A stretch of 53,667 nucleotides of DNA from JAKJGV01 sp964617565 (lineage in GTDB: Bacteria > Verrucomicrobiota > Kiritimatiellia > CAIQIC01 > JAGNIJ01). The stretch spans positions 1-53,667 of the forward strand of contig CAZTYH010000012.1 in NCBI GenBank assembly GCA_964617565.1. Direction: 5' to 3'. Below are positions 33,459-42,300 of the stretch, piece after piece. The position numbers were made by a program, and so were the translations under genes. Under the pieces are notes generated by a model. The model saw only the letters and a list, made by a program, of their open reading frames with translations. It did not search any database and was not told the origin of the DNA. Numbering within the stretch: position 1 is the first letter of the stretch; every line of letters starts with the position of its first letter.

Positions 33459-34653
33459 TGCTTTTGAACAGTTCTTGGAAAAACAAATTTTGGATGAAAA
33501 GATGCAGCGGATCCGGCATCGCATCATTGTTCTGTCCGGCAAGGGAGGCGTGGGCAAGAGCACGGTGGCGGCGAATCTCGCCGTGTCATTGTCGCTGAGC
33601 GGGAAACATGTCGGCCTGCTGGATGTGGATATTCATGGGCCCAGCATTCCCAAGCTGCTTCGGCTGGATGGGGCTTCGATCCAGGCCGAGAATGGCGTGA
33701 TCCAGCCGGTGGAGAAGGCCGGGCTGAAGGTCATGTCCATCGGGTTCCTCTTGCGCGAGCGGGACGATGCCGTGATCTGGCGCGGCCCGATGAAGATGAG
33801 CGTAATCAGTCAGTTCCTGAAAGACGTGGATTGGGGCGAGTTGGATTATCTCGTGATTGATTGTCCTCCGGGTACGGGAGATGAACCGTTGTCTGTCTGC
33901 CAGTTGGCCGCGCCATTGGACGGCGCGGTCGTGGTTACAACACCCCAGGATCTCGCGACGTCGGACGTCCGGAAGTCCATCACGTTCTGTCGGAAATTGA
34001 AACTCCCCGTGCTGGGGGTCGTGGAGAACATGAGCGGATTTGTTTGTCCGAAATGCGGCGAGGTCACCGATATTTTTAAAAGCGGTGGCGGCGAGCGAAT
34101 GGCTGAAGAAATGGGTGTGCCTTTTCTTGGCCGGATACCCATTGATCCCTGCGTGGGCAAGGCGAGCGATGAAGGAGCGCCTTTTGTTTACCACTATTCC
34201 AAAACAGAGACCGCCCGGGCCTTCGAACGCGTCATCGAGCCCATTCGCGCGCTTTCGGAAAAGAGCGGGACGAAACCTGGGGGCTCAGACAATTTGAAGA
34301 CAAAGGAGAACAACATGAAGATAGCGATACCCATAGCGGACGGAAAGATGTGCATGCATTTCGGGCACTGCGAGCAATTTGCATTGCTTGACGTGGACGA
34401 AAAAGAGCGGAAGGTCAACCGCAAGGAGATGCTGACACCTCCAGCCCATGAACCGGGCGTTTTGCCGCGGTGGTTGCATGAACAGGGCGCGAACCTGATC
34501 ATTGCCGGCGGGATGGGGCAGCGCGCGCAGGCACTATTTACGCAGAATGGGATACAGGTTGTGGTGGGCGCGCCGGCGGAAGAGCCGGAAACGCTGGTGG
34601 AATCCTATCTCGCAGGGACATTGAAATCGGGTCCGAACGTTTGCGATCATTAA
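33436..34653 (+). CDS. Mrp/NBP35 Fe-S carrier ATPase fused to a NifX-like domain
   Basis: A 405-residue two-domain protein. The N-terminal Mrp/ApbC domain has Walker A GKGGVGKST (35-43), LLDVDIHGPSIP, DCPPGTGDE and the cluster-binding Cys204-x2-Cys207 (CPKCG). These proteins bind and transfer [4Fe-4S] clusters. From Met294 comes a separate NifX/MTH1175-like domain (MKIAIPIADGKMCMHFGHC). At that junction stands AAAGGAG 8 nt before an in-frame ATG (34315), so the C-terminal domain may also be made alone. The start overlaps the MinD gene. It probably moves clusters to or from the operon's NifX-like carrier. Confidence 0.92.
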   Translation: MQQETTDNAFEQFLEKQILDEKMQRIRHRIIVLSGKGGVGKSTVAANLAVSLSLSGKHVGLLDVDIHGPSIPKLLRLDGASIQAENGVIQPVEKAGLKVMSIGFLLRERDDAVIWRGPMKMSVISQFLKDVDWGELDYLVIDCPPGTGDEPLSVCQLAAPLDGAVVVTTPQDLATSDVRKSITFCRKLKLPVLGVVENMSGFVCPKCGEVTDIFKSGGGERMAEEMGVPFLGRIPIDPCVGKASDEGAPFVYHYSKTETARAFERVIEPIRALSEKSGTKPGGSDNLKTKENNMKIAIPIADGKMCMHFGHCEQFALLDVDEKERKVNRKEMLTPPAHEPGVLPRWLHEQGANLIIAGGMGQRAQALFTQNGIQVVVGAPAEEPETLVESYLAGTLKSGPNVCDH

Positions 34654-34693
34654 GCTGAAGAAGTCAGGAAATAAACAGAAAGGAAACAGACAG

Positions 34694-35374
34694 ATGACAG
34701 AGCAAGCAATAACAAGCCTTCCGCTGATCGGCGAGAAAGCGCCGAGTTTCAAGGCGAAAACAACACAGGGAGAGATTGATTTTCCCAAGTGCTATGAGGG
34801 CAAGTGGGTGATCTTCTTCTCGCACCCGGCGGACTTCACACCGGTGTGCACGACGGAGTTCATGACCTTTGCCGCAATGCAGCCGGAGTTCGAGAAACTC
34901 AACTGCAAGTTGCTGGGCCTCTCCATCGACAGCATCTACGCGCATATTGCGTGGCTGCGGACGATCAAGGAGAAAATTCAGTACAAGGACATGAAGGACA
35001 TCGAAGTTGCCTTCCCGGTCATCGAAGACCTGAAGATGGATGTCTCCAAGGCTTTCGGAATGCTCCAGCCGGGTGCGAGCAGCACGCAGGCTGTGCGCGC
35101 GGTATTCATCATTGATCCCAAGGGCATCGTGCGGGCGATTCTCTATTACCCGCTCTCGAACGGGCGCAACATGGATGAGGTGAAACGCCTATTGATCGCA
35201 ATGCAGACCTCCGACAAGCATGGGATCGCCACGCCGGCGAACTGGCAGCCGGGGGAAGACGTGATCGTACCGCCGCCGGGATCCTGCGGCGTTGCGAAGG
35301 ATCGCACGGAGAAGGCCGATCCGGATGTGAAGTGCCTTGATTGGTTCATGTGCTTGAAGAAATGTCCGAAATAA
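34694..35374 (+). CDS. Peroxiredoxin (AhpC/TSA, Prx6-type) with extra C-terminal Cys
   Basis: A 226-residue thiol peroxidase. The peroxidatic Cys52 sits in DFTPVCTTEF, with the conserved Arg later in the chain. The Prx6-like C-terminal extension ends with Cys198, Cys214, Cys220 and Cys224 (CLDWFMCLKKCPK), which could act as resolving thiols or bind a metal. It removes peroxides that would attack Fe-S clusters. AAAGGAAAC precedes ATG 34694. It is 40 bp after the Mrp-NifX gene. A perfect 12-bp hairpin follows the stop. Confidence 0.93.
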   Translation: MTEQAITSLPLIGEKAPSFKAKTTQGEIDFPKCYEGKWVIFFSHPADFTPVCTTEFMTFAAMQPEFEKLNCKLLGLSIDSIYAHIAWLRTIKEKIQYKDMKDIEVAFPVIEDLKMDVSKAFGMLQPGASSTQAVRAVFIIDPKGIVRAILYYPLSNGRNMDEVKRLLIAMQTSDKHGIATPANWQPGEDVIVPPPGSCGVAKDRTEKADPDVKCLDWFMCLKKCPK

Positions 35375-35387
35375 GTTGGACATCGCG

Positions 35388-35414
35388 GGCCGGCTGGCGT
35401 TGCGCCAGCCGGCC
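35388..35414 (+). terminator. Perfect 12-bp GC hairpin after the peroxiredoxin gene
   Basis: GGCCGGCTGGCG (35388-35399) pairs with CGCCAGCCGGCC (35403-35414) around a TTG loop. No T-run follows, so it is not a classic intrinsic terminator. The GTG of the next gene is only 12 bp after the stem, and the hairpin occupies its expected ribosome-binding region. Confidence 0.55.
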
Positions 35415-35425
35415 TGCAACGGCTT

Positions 35426-36487
35426 GTGAAAAAGAAAGCGGACAGAAAGCTCTTGTCTAAAGCCCGTGATTTACTGGCTGCGGAAATCGTTCAGGTCACG
35501 GGTTGCACGGAACCGGCCAGCGTGGCCTTTGCGTTCATGACAGCTCAGCGCTATCTGAGCGCGCCATTCGATCCTCGTGTCGGCAAAGCAAGTCTTTACG
35601 GGTCCGACGAGGTTCTCCGGAATGCGTCAACAGCCGTTGTTCCCTTTTTGAATCGAAGGGGGTTACGCACCGTAGTTGCCGCGGGTTTGTCTTCCGAGGC
35701 TCTGTCATTTGATCTTTTTCCGTCGGTGGATCGCGGTGCGGCGCGAGCGCTTTTGAATCGTCGGGGGTGGATGATTGTTCGCCGCGCCGGGCGGAAAGGT
35801 GTCTACGTGCGAGCCGTACTCCGCATGCCGGGCGAATTGGTTGAGGTGTTGATTGACGGGCATCACGACGAAATACGACAGGTAACCAGGAACGGGAAGT
35901 GCCTTCAACGAAGCGTGCCGCGCCGAGCAGCATCCATCAGCATTCCTGAAATCATGGCTGTCGCACGGGCCCGGGACCGTGGTCTCGAATTGATGGTGCG
36001 GGAATTCATTGTCAGGCAGGTTCGGGGCGATAGAAGAAAGCCGTTGCCGGAGCGCGTCGCGGAACTGATTCGCGGGAGGATGTGCGGCTCCTCGGAGCCT
36101 GTTATAACCGTCACGGGTTCAGGTAATCACGGCATCTTCCTCGGGGTTCCATTTTATGCTTTATACAGGAATTACGGCACGAGAATTCTGCCTGCTGTTG
36201 TGGTTGCCTTGCTGGCCGAAGTGCATATGACGGCGGAGAGTAGCCGGATATCGGAGGATTGCGGGCTTGGAACCAAGGCCTCGCCGGCGCTTGCCGCGGG
36301 ATTGGCTTTTGCCCAGGGCGCGGGCGAAAAAAAGATCATTACATTAATGCGCAGTGTGTCGAACACGCTTCGTAAGCTGGAATGCCATGGGGCGAAAGCT
36401 AGTTGTGGTGGGAAGGCGAAAAAGGCGATGAGGGTGGTTATGGAGAGGGTTGGGACGGTTGTGTCAGCTTCGGCGAAATCCAGATGA
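35426..36487 (+). CDS. Cysteine-desulfidase-like / serine-dehydratase-alpha-like protein (CyuA/UPF0597 type)
   Basis: A 353-residue protein of the L-cysteine desulfidase/UPF0597 family. The hallmark TGCTEPASVAFA gives Cys27. Cys279 (EDCGLGTKASPALAAG) and Cys320 and Cys327 (CHGAKASC) match the other three conserved Cys that hold the [4Fe-4S] cluster of such lyases. TGSGNHGIFLGVPF is another family block. It should split L-cysteine to pyruvate, ammonia and sulfide. The GTG start at 35426 follows a strong hairpin with no clear Shine-Dalgarno site, so translation is probably weak or regulated. It shares 4 bp with the next gene. Confidence 0.85.
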   Translation: MKKKADRKLLSKARDLLAAEIVQVTGCTEPASVAFAFMTAQRYLSAPFDPRVGKASLYGSDEVLRNASTAVVPFLNRRGLRTVVAAGLSSEALSFDLFPSVDRGAARALLNRRGWMIVRRAGRKGVYVRAVLRMPGELVEVLIDGHHDEIRQVTRNGKCLQRSVPRRAASISIPEIMAVARARDRGLELMVREFIVRQVRGDRRKPLPERVAELIRGRMCGSSEPVITVTGSGNHGIFLGVPFYALYRNYGTRILPAVVVALLAEVHMTAESSRISEDCGLGTKASPALAAGLAFAQGAGEKKIITLMRSVSNTLRKLECHGAKASCGGKAKKAMRVVMERVGTVVSASAKSR

Positions 36488-37323
36488 AAGACGGTGAAGT
36501 CAGCATAGCTGTGCTGGTAGAGAACAGCAGCGCGCGGCCCGATATGCAGGCGGAGCACGGCTTGTCCTTCTGGATTGAAACGGCAGGTTCCCGAATCCTG
36601 TTCGATACGGGGCAGGGTTGTGCTTTTGCTCAGAATGCCGATGTGCTGGGTGTTCCGCTCGATAAGGCCGACGCGATCGTGTTGAGTCACGGGCATTACG
36701 ATCATACCGGCGGATTGTCTTGCGCCATGGAGCAGGCAAGGTCCGCGCGAATATTCATCCATCCAGAATCTCTCATGCCAAGGTATAGCCGTCACGCCGA
36801 TGGAACGATGCACTCCGTGGGAATGCCCGAGGACGTGAGGAACGTGCTGAAGGAGGTGCCCGAGCGGATTGTGTGGACCCTGAAGCCCGTCGAGATCGCG
36901 TCAGGCATCTGGGTTACGGGTCCGGTTCCGAGAGTTGTGCCGTTTGAGGATGTGGGCGGCGATTTTTTCCTAGACGCATCGGCGGATATGCCGGATCCGA
37001 TTGTGGATGATCAGGCGCTTTGGATCGCGACGTCCGGCGGGATTATCGCAATAGTCGGTTGTGCGCATTCCGGAATCATAAATACGATGAACGCCATCTC
37101 CGGCCTTTCCGGTGCCCGTGAGTTTCGCGCTGTGATCGGCGGCTTGCATTTGCGGAGCGCGGGGCCCGCGCGTCTTTCCGCTACGGCTGATGCATTGACG
37201 CAATTTCACAGTCCCATGCTTTATCCGGCGCATTGCACGGGGGCGGGTTCCGTGCGTTACCTGTCGGAGCGACTGCCCGGCCGCGTGAAACCTTGCGCGG
37301 GTGGGGAGCGTTTTGTAGTCTGA
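36484..37323 (+). CDS. Metallo-beta-lactamase fold hydrolase
   Basis: A 279-residue MBL-fold protein with the metal motif H-x-H-x-D-H at His69, His71, Asp73, His74 (SHGHYDHTGG) and later His residues (VGCAHSG; GGLHL; YPAHCTG). This layout is that of the 7,8-dihydropterin-6-methyl-aminobenzene-5'-phosphate synthase-like group often seen beside DUF134/NifX clusters. The exact reaction is not known. The ATG overlaps the preceding TGA, so it belongs to the same operon. A frame extension upstream to 36403 is in the preceding gene and unlikely. Confidence 0.88.
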   Translation: MKDGEVSIAVLVENSSARPDMQAEHGLSFWIETAGSRILFDTGQGCAFAQNADVLGVPLDKADAIVLSHGHYDHTGGLSCAMEQARSARIFIHPESLMPRYSRHADGTMHSVGMPEDVRNVLKEVPERIVWTLKPVEIASGIWVTGPVPRVVPFEDVGGDFFLDASADMPDPIVDDQALWIATSGGIIAIVGCAHSGIINTMNAISGLSGAREFRAVIGGLHLRSAGPARLSATADALTQFHSPMLYPAHCTGAGSVRYLSERLPGRVKPCAGGERFVV

Positions 37324-37348
37324 AATTCAACCAGTAAACGAGGAATGG

Positions 37349-37723
37349 ATGAATACCGTTGAGCAAGACCCACGTGTTCCGATGGCGGCGGAGAGAACAT
37401 TCCTTGCGTGGATTCGCACCGGCCTTGCCCTGATGGGTTTTGGGTTCGTCGTGGCCCGGTTTGGCCTGTTTCTGCGCGAGATGGCGGCATTGCAGGGGCA
37501 GAGTCTGCCCGCCGGCCGGGGCTATTCCCTCTGGATCGGCGTCAGCCTGGTCGCGCTCGGTGTTCTGGTGCATGTTTTTGCAGCCATGAATCACTTTCGT
37601 TATCTGCGAGCCCTGGAAGCCCAGCGCAGCCCGCGTCATCTGAACACATGGCTTGGTAACGTTGTTGCCGCCGTTCTTGCGGCCATCGGCGTGGCCACCG
37701 TGATCTACCTGATCATCCTCTAG
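37349..37723 (+). CDS. DUF202 (YidH-type) membrane protein
   Basis: A 124-residue membrane protein. The DUF202 signature AAERTFLAWIRTGLALMGFGF stands at about 13-33 (written here in the two overlapping blocks AAERTFLAWIRT and GLALMGFGFVV), and three spans are predicted (about 20-42, 62-83, 100-122). The function of the family is not established. It is 25 bp after the MBL gene and 11 bp before the methyltransferase, with no sign of a separate promoter. Confidence 0.85.
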   Translation: MNTVEQDPRVPMAAERTFLAWIRTGLALMGFGFVVARFGLFLREMAALQGQSLPAGRGYSLWIGVSLVALGVLVHVFAAMNHFRYLRALEAQRSPRHLNTWLGNVVAAVLAAIGVATVIYLIIL

Positions 37724-37734
37724 CGGGAGAACGC

Positions 37735-38355
37735 ATGCGTTTTTTAAAGAATGAATTATCAGAAAATCACTCTCGATTACTGCAGCGGAACAAGGTGTAT
37801 CGGCAAGCGGGATATGACACCGGCAAGAATCAGCGATTTGTTGTAGCCAAGGCGTTTCCTTTGAAGGGGCGCATCCTTGAAATCGGGACCGGCAAGGGCC
37901 GGTTCCTGGTCGAACTGTTGCGGCGCGTGCCGCGCGTTACCACCGTTGATTTGAGCGCCGGGGAGCAGCGTTTCGCGCGCATGAACGTGCGCCAGGAGAG
38001 ACCCGGAGGCCGTGCGCGGTTTGTTGTCGCAGATGCGCGCAAGCTTCCATGGCGCGACCGGTCATTCGATGCGGTGGTCTCGATGAACGCGTTGCACCAC
38101 ATGCCTCAATGGAGACGTGTGCTCCACGAAGTTGAGCGCGTTGTTCGGCCGGGCGGGAAGGTTGTGCTCGCAGATTTCAATCGTCGCGGATTCGCCGTGT
38201 TTGACCGAATTCATCGTCAGGAAGGACGTATTCATGAGCGCGCACGATACAAGTTTAAAGATGTGGTAGAGTGGTTCAGGAAACGGCGATGGGCTGTCTC
38301 CATGTTCAAAGGCGATTGCCAGGATGTACTCGTGGCGTTGAAGGAAGAACAATGA
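37735..38355 (+). CDS. Class I SAM-dependent methyltransferase
   Basis: A 206-residue methyltransferase. Motif I is ILEIGTGKGRFLVE, with a later VTTVDLSAGE (acidic residue for SAM ribose), VVADARKLPWRDRSFDAVVS and NALHHMP. It is of the UbiE-like class that methylates small molecules. The 3' end overlaps the aldo/keto reductase start by 4 bp, so the two are coupled. The substrate is unknown. Confidence 0.87.
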   Translation: MRFLKNELSENHSRLLQRNKVYRQAGYDTGKNQRFVVAKAFPLKGRILEIGTGKGRFLVELLRRVPRVTTVDLSAGEQRFARMNVRQERPGGRARFVVADARKLPWRDRSFDAVVSMNALHHMPQWRRVLHEVERVVRPGGKVVLADFNRRGFAVFDRIHRQEGRIHERARYKFKDVVEWFRKRRWAVSMFKGDCQDVLVALKEEQ

Positions 38356-39265
38356 ACTATCGCAAAATCGGATCCACCGATATCAAGGTTTCGGAAATCG
38401 GTTTCGGCTGCTGGACGATGGGTGGACCGAATTGGTCGAGAGGCATGCCGGTCGGGTGGGGCGAGGTGAACGAGGACGAGGTTGCGGCAGGCATCAAGGT
38501 CGGGCTCGATGCGGGCGTGAATCATTTCGACAATGCGGACGTATATGGAAACGGCAAGGCGGAACGGATGCTCGCGCATGTCCTGCAGCGCCTGGGCGTG
38601 AAGTCCGAAAGTGTGGTCATCGCGACGAAGGTCGGACATTTCGCTGGCACGGCCGGGCATGCGTATGAACCGGCGCATATCCGGCATCAGCTGGAGCAAT
38701 CCCTGATCAACCTGCGGCGCGACTACGTAGATGTTTACTACTTCCATCACGGCAATTTTGGAGAGAATGATCGTTATCTGGCCGGCGCGGTTGAGGCGAT
38801 GAACGGATTGGTGCGCGAGGGAAAGGTGCGGATGGTCGGGTTGTCGGCATACTCGGAAGACGACTTCGAGCGACTCGTTCCAGTGATTCAGCCGAAGGTG
38901 TTGCAGAGCTGGGCGCACGCGCTGGACGATCATTTCATTCGCGCAGGTTCGCGCGTGGATCGCTTGATGGAGCGGCATGGGCTTTCGTTTGTGGCGTTCA
39001 GCCCGCTTGCGCAGGGGCGGCTGCTGGACAAGTTCAATCCGGACAACCCTCCGAAATTTGAGCCGGGCGATCATCGCTCGAACAGCGAACAGTTCAAGAA
39101 GGAAGCCTTGTCCGCGTTGAAGCCGAAGCTGGAGATGTTGAAGCAGCGTTTCGGTTCAACAACGGAAGATCTTGCGGCGATGGCCCTGAATTATGTGTTG
39201 AGTCATCCGCGCGTCTGCAGCGCCATTCCCGGCTTTCGCAACGAACGGCAGGCCCGCTGCAATGT
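38352..39265 (+). CDS. Aldo/keto reductase, C-terminus lost in assembly gap
   Basis: The first 304 residues of an NADPH-dependent aldo/keto reductase. The catalytic tetrad is Asp60, Tyr65, Lys93 and His132 (NHFDNADVYG; IATKVGHF; VYYFHH). LQSWAHALDDHF and FVAFSPLAQGRLLDKF are further family blocks. The last readable residues (SAIPGFRNERQARCN) normally precede about 20-40 more. The frame then enters 100 N and by chance joins the next gene; I treat the long fusion as an artefact. It is the last gene seen of the DUF134 operon. Confidence 0.9.
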
Positions 39266-39365
39266 NNNNNNNNNNNNNNNNNNNNNNNNNNNNNNNNNNN
39301 NNNNNNNNNNNNNNNNNNNNNNNNNNNNNNNNNNNNNNNNNNNNNNNNNNNNNNNNNNNNNNNNN
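39266..39365. other. Assembly gap (100 N) between aldo/keto reductase and giant hydrolase
   Basis: Both the reductase C-terminus and the start, signal peptide and early first module of the giant protein are missing. At least a few hundred bases must be absent, so 100 is only a placeholder. Confidence 0.95.
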
Positions 39366-42300
39366 GCGCAGCCGACCGACCGGTTCCGCATCGCGAGCAA
39401 CAGCAAGACCTTCACGACCGCGGCCATCATGCTCTTGCGCGAGGAGGGGCTCGTCAGTCTGACCAACACGGTCGTAGAACTCCTGCCCGAATACGACATC
39501 CCGAGTAACAGCGTCATTACGGTCTCGAACCTGTTGACGCACACCAGCGGCTTGCCGGACCATAACAACGATACGGACTACTTTGAGACGCGCGCCATTG
39601 ACGATCCCACGACCAACTTCGGTCCGCACGAGGTGTTCGAGGTGGTCCGCTCTCTTCCTTCCCATTTTGCGCCGGGCACCGAGTACAGGTATTGCGACAC
39701 AGGTTTTTACATCCTTGCCCTGATTATCGAGAAGAAGAATACCAACAGCTGGACCTATGCCGAGTTCATCCGCAATAAGTTCATCGGGCCGCTGGGTTTG
39801 ACAAACACCTTCGTGCCCGACGCGGGCAACGGCTACCTACGATTCATTCCCGGGAACCATATTCGCGGCTATTTCGTAACCAACGAAACCACCGGCGCGA
39901 TGGGTGATTACACCGATATCGGGCAGTCATGGGACATCGGCTGCGGCGGCATGGTGTCGTCCACGGAGGATCTCGCGACGTGGGTGAAGGCGCTGTATGG
40001 CGGAGCGATCGTGAGCCCGGAATCGCTGGAACTGATGACCGCCGCGACCGTGCAGTCGCGCCGGGCCAACACGCGATACGGCATGGGTACGAGCATCTCC
40101 CTCATGCTCGGGTATGGCCACAGCGGCGGGACGTTGGGCTACCTCTCCTGGATGCTCTACGATCCGGCTCGCCGAACCGCCTACGCGGACGTCGTTAACG
40201 TGCTTGACCCGGACCTCGCTTTTGGCGGGCGTTCCCTGCGCGCACTTTTCGAGGCCAAGTGGGCGCTGGGCTACGACGACATCGAAGACCTGCGCTACTC
40301 CAACACCATCGCGCAGGTGACGGCCTACGCAACCAACATCATGGTGCAGGCCGACGTTCCCGCGCTCTCGATCGCGCTGGTGGACAGCAACCGGATCGTG
40401 TGGGCGCGCGGGTTCGGGCTGGCCGATCGCGAGGCCGACGTACAGGCACGCTCGGACACGATGTACGGCCTTTGTTCTATTTCCAAGACCTTCGCCGCCG
40501 CCGCGATCCTGAAGCTGCAGGAGGCCGCGCTCCTCGACCTTGACGACCCGGTGACGAATCATGTTCCGACCTTTGCGCTCCTGCCGCGGTTCGACAGCAC
40601 ATCCATCACGGTCAGGCAACTGCTGAATCATTGTTCCGGAATGCCGGGCACGTATTACAACTACGCCGAGACACTCTCTCCCGGCACGAACTACCACGCG
40701 TTCGTGCTGGAGACGCTGGCGAAGGATTACCTGAACTTCCCTCCAAACTTCGCAAACGCCTATAACAACAACGGGTTCGCGGTGGTGGAGGATATCGTTC
40801 AGGCTTTGTCCGGAAGGGACTATCCGACCTTTGTTGCGAGCAACTTCTTCGCGCCGATGGGTATGCTTTCCTCTCGTTACTTCGGCGCGGATCCGGTCGC
40901 ACGCTCATACATGGGCGGCACCCGCTACCCTGATGAAATCATCAACGTCGCCGGCGGCGGCGGAGTGTACTCATCTGCCCTGGACATGGGACAGTACATC
41001 CAAACCCTGCTGGCGTGGGGCAACAGCCCCTTGGACATCGAAGTTCTCGAATCCAACTCCGTTGCAGCGCTGTGGAAGGACGAGACCACCAACGTCATGG
41101 TGAAATTCACGGAACACTACTTCCGTCCCGGCCTTGGTTGGGACTGCGTTTCCGACCCGCAATTTGCGTACGCCGGCACGGCTTACTGGAAGGACGGCGC
41201 CTCAATAAGCTTCGGCAGCATGCTGGAAGTGATTCCCGAACGTGGGCTCGGCGTCATCGTGCTGAGCAGTTTATCCGGTCCGGATGCGGCCATGCTCGTC
41301 GCACAGAACGCTCTGCGCTGGGCAATCAAGGACAAGTTCGATCTCGACTGGCCGACGAACCGTTTCGTTCCGCCCGCCTCGCCCGTCACCAACCTGTCGA
41401 TCGCGGAACTGGATGCCGTGACCGGCTGCTACGCCGTTATCGAGGGGTATGACCTGATCGAGAGAGACGGCACAAATCTGACATGGATCCGCAATGCGCA
41501 GAGTGACGAACCGACGATAACCAGCAACCTCGTCGGCCGTGAAAACGGTTGGTTCTCAACGCCAGACTCGCAGGATCGGGAACTGGGGTTCTCCAACGTC
41601 CTCGGCCGGTTCATCATGTACTACCGCACCGTATTGGGCTCCTACACGACCTACCAGGACACGATCGCTCGCGGAGAGCGCGTGACAGCTGTTCCACTGT
41701 CCAGCGCATGGAGCAACCGGTTGGACAAATTCTACTTCGTGTCAGACCTTGACCCGGATTCGTACTACTGGCTTCCGGCGTTCAATCTCGGCATCGCTCT
41801 CTTCCAAAGCGAAGGGGCTATCTTCCTTGATGCCGGCGATACGGTCAGCAGCTCTCTGCTTGTGCCGGACTCGGACACGCTTGCGTTCCCGCGCGGGGTG
41901 GCGTCCGCTGAACCGACCGCCCTCCAGGTGATCACAACCAACGGTATTGAATACCTGCGCTATGGCGGTTTCACCTATCAACCGGCGGACACGTTCCCCC
42001 CGATGGACTCCGGGACGGCGAGCAACCTGGTGCTGGCGGCGGGCGAGACGGTGTGGTTCACGTTCACCGTTTCGTCAGGCACGGTTTACACGCTGGACTT
42101 GCTCTCAACGAACCACGTTGCGGCCTATATGCAGGATGTTGAAGGCATCCGGTTCGGCCAGGCCCTGTCGGCTTATGGACTCACCTTCACGGCGACGAAT
42201 GATGCGGAGTATCGGATTGCGGTGGTCAATGGATTGGTCCCTGGACCTTGCCAGTTCGGGGTATACACCAACACCCTGCCGTTCTACCGCGAGGTGACCA

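Noticed and set aside
26448..39265. A nitrogen-fixation cluster
   Set aside because: NifX-like and NifU-like proteins are present, but no NifH, NifD, NifK, NifE, NifN or NifB radical SAM gene is seen.
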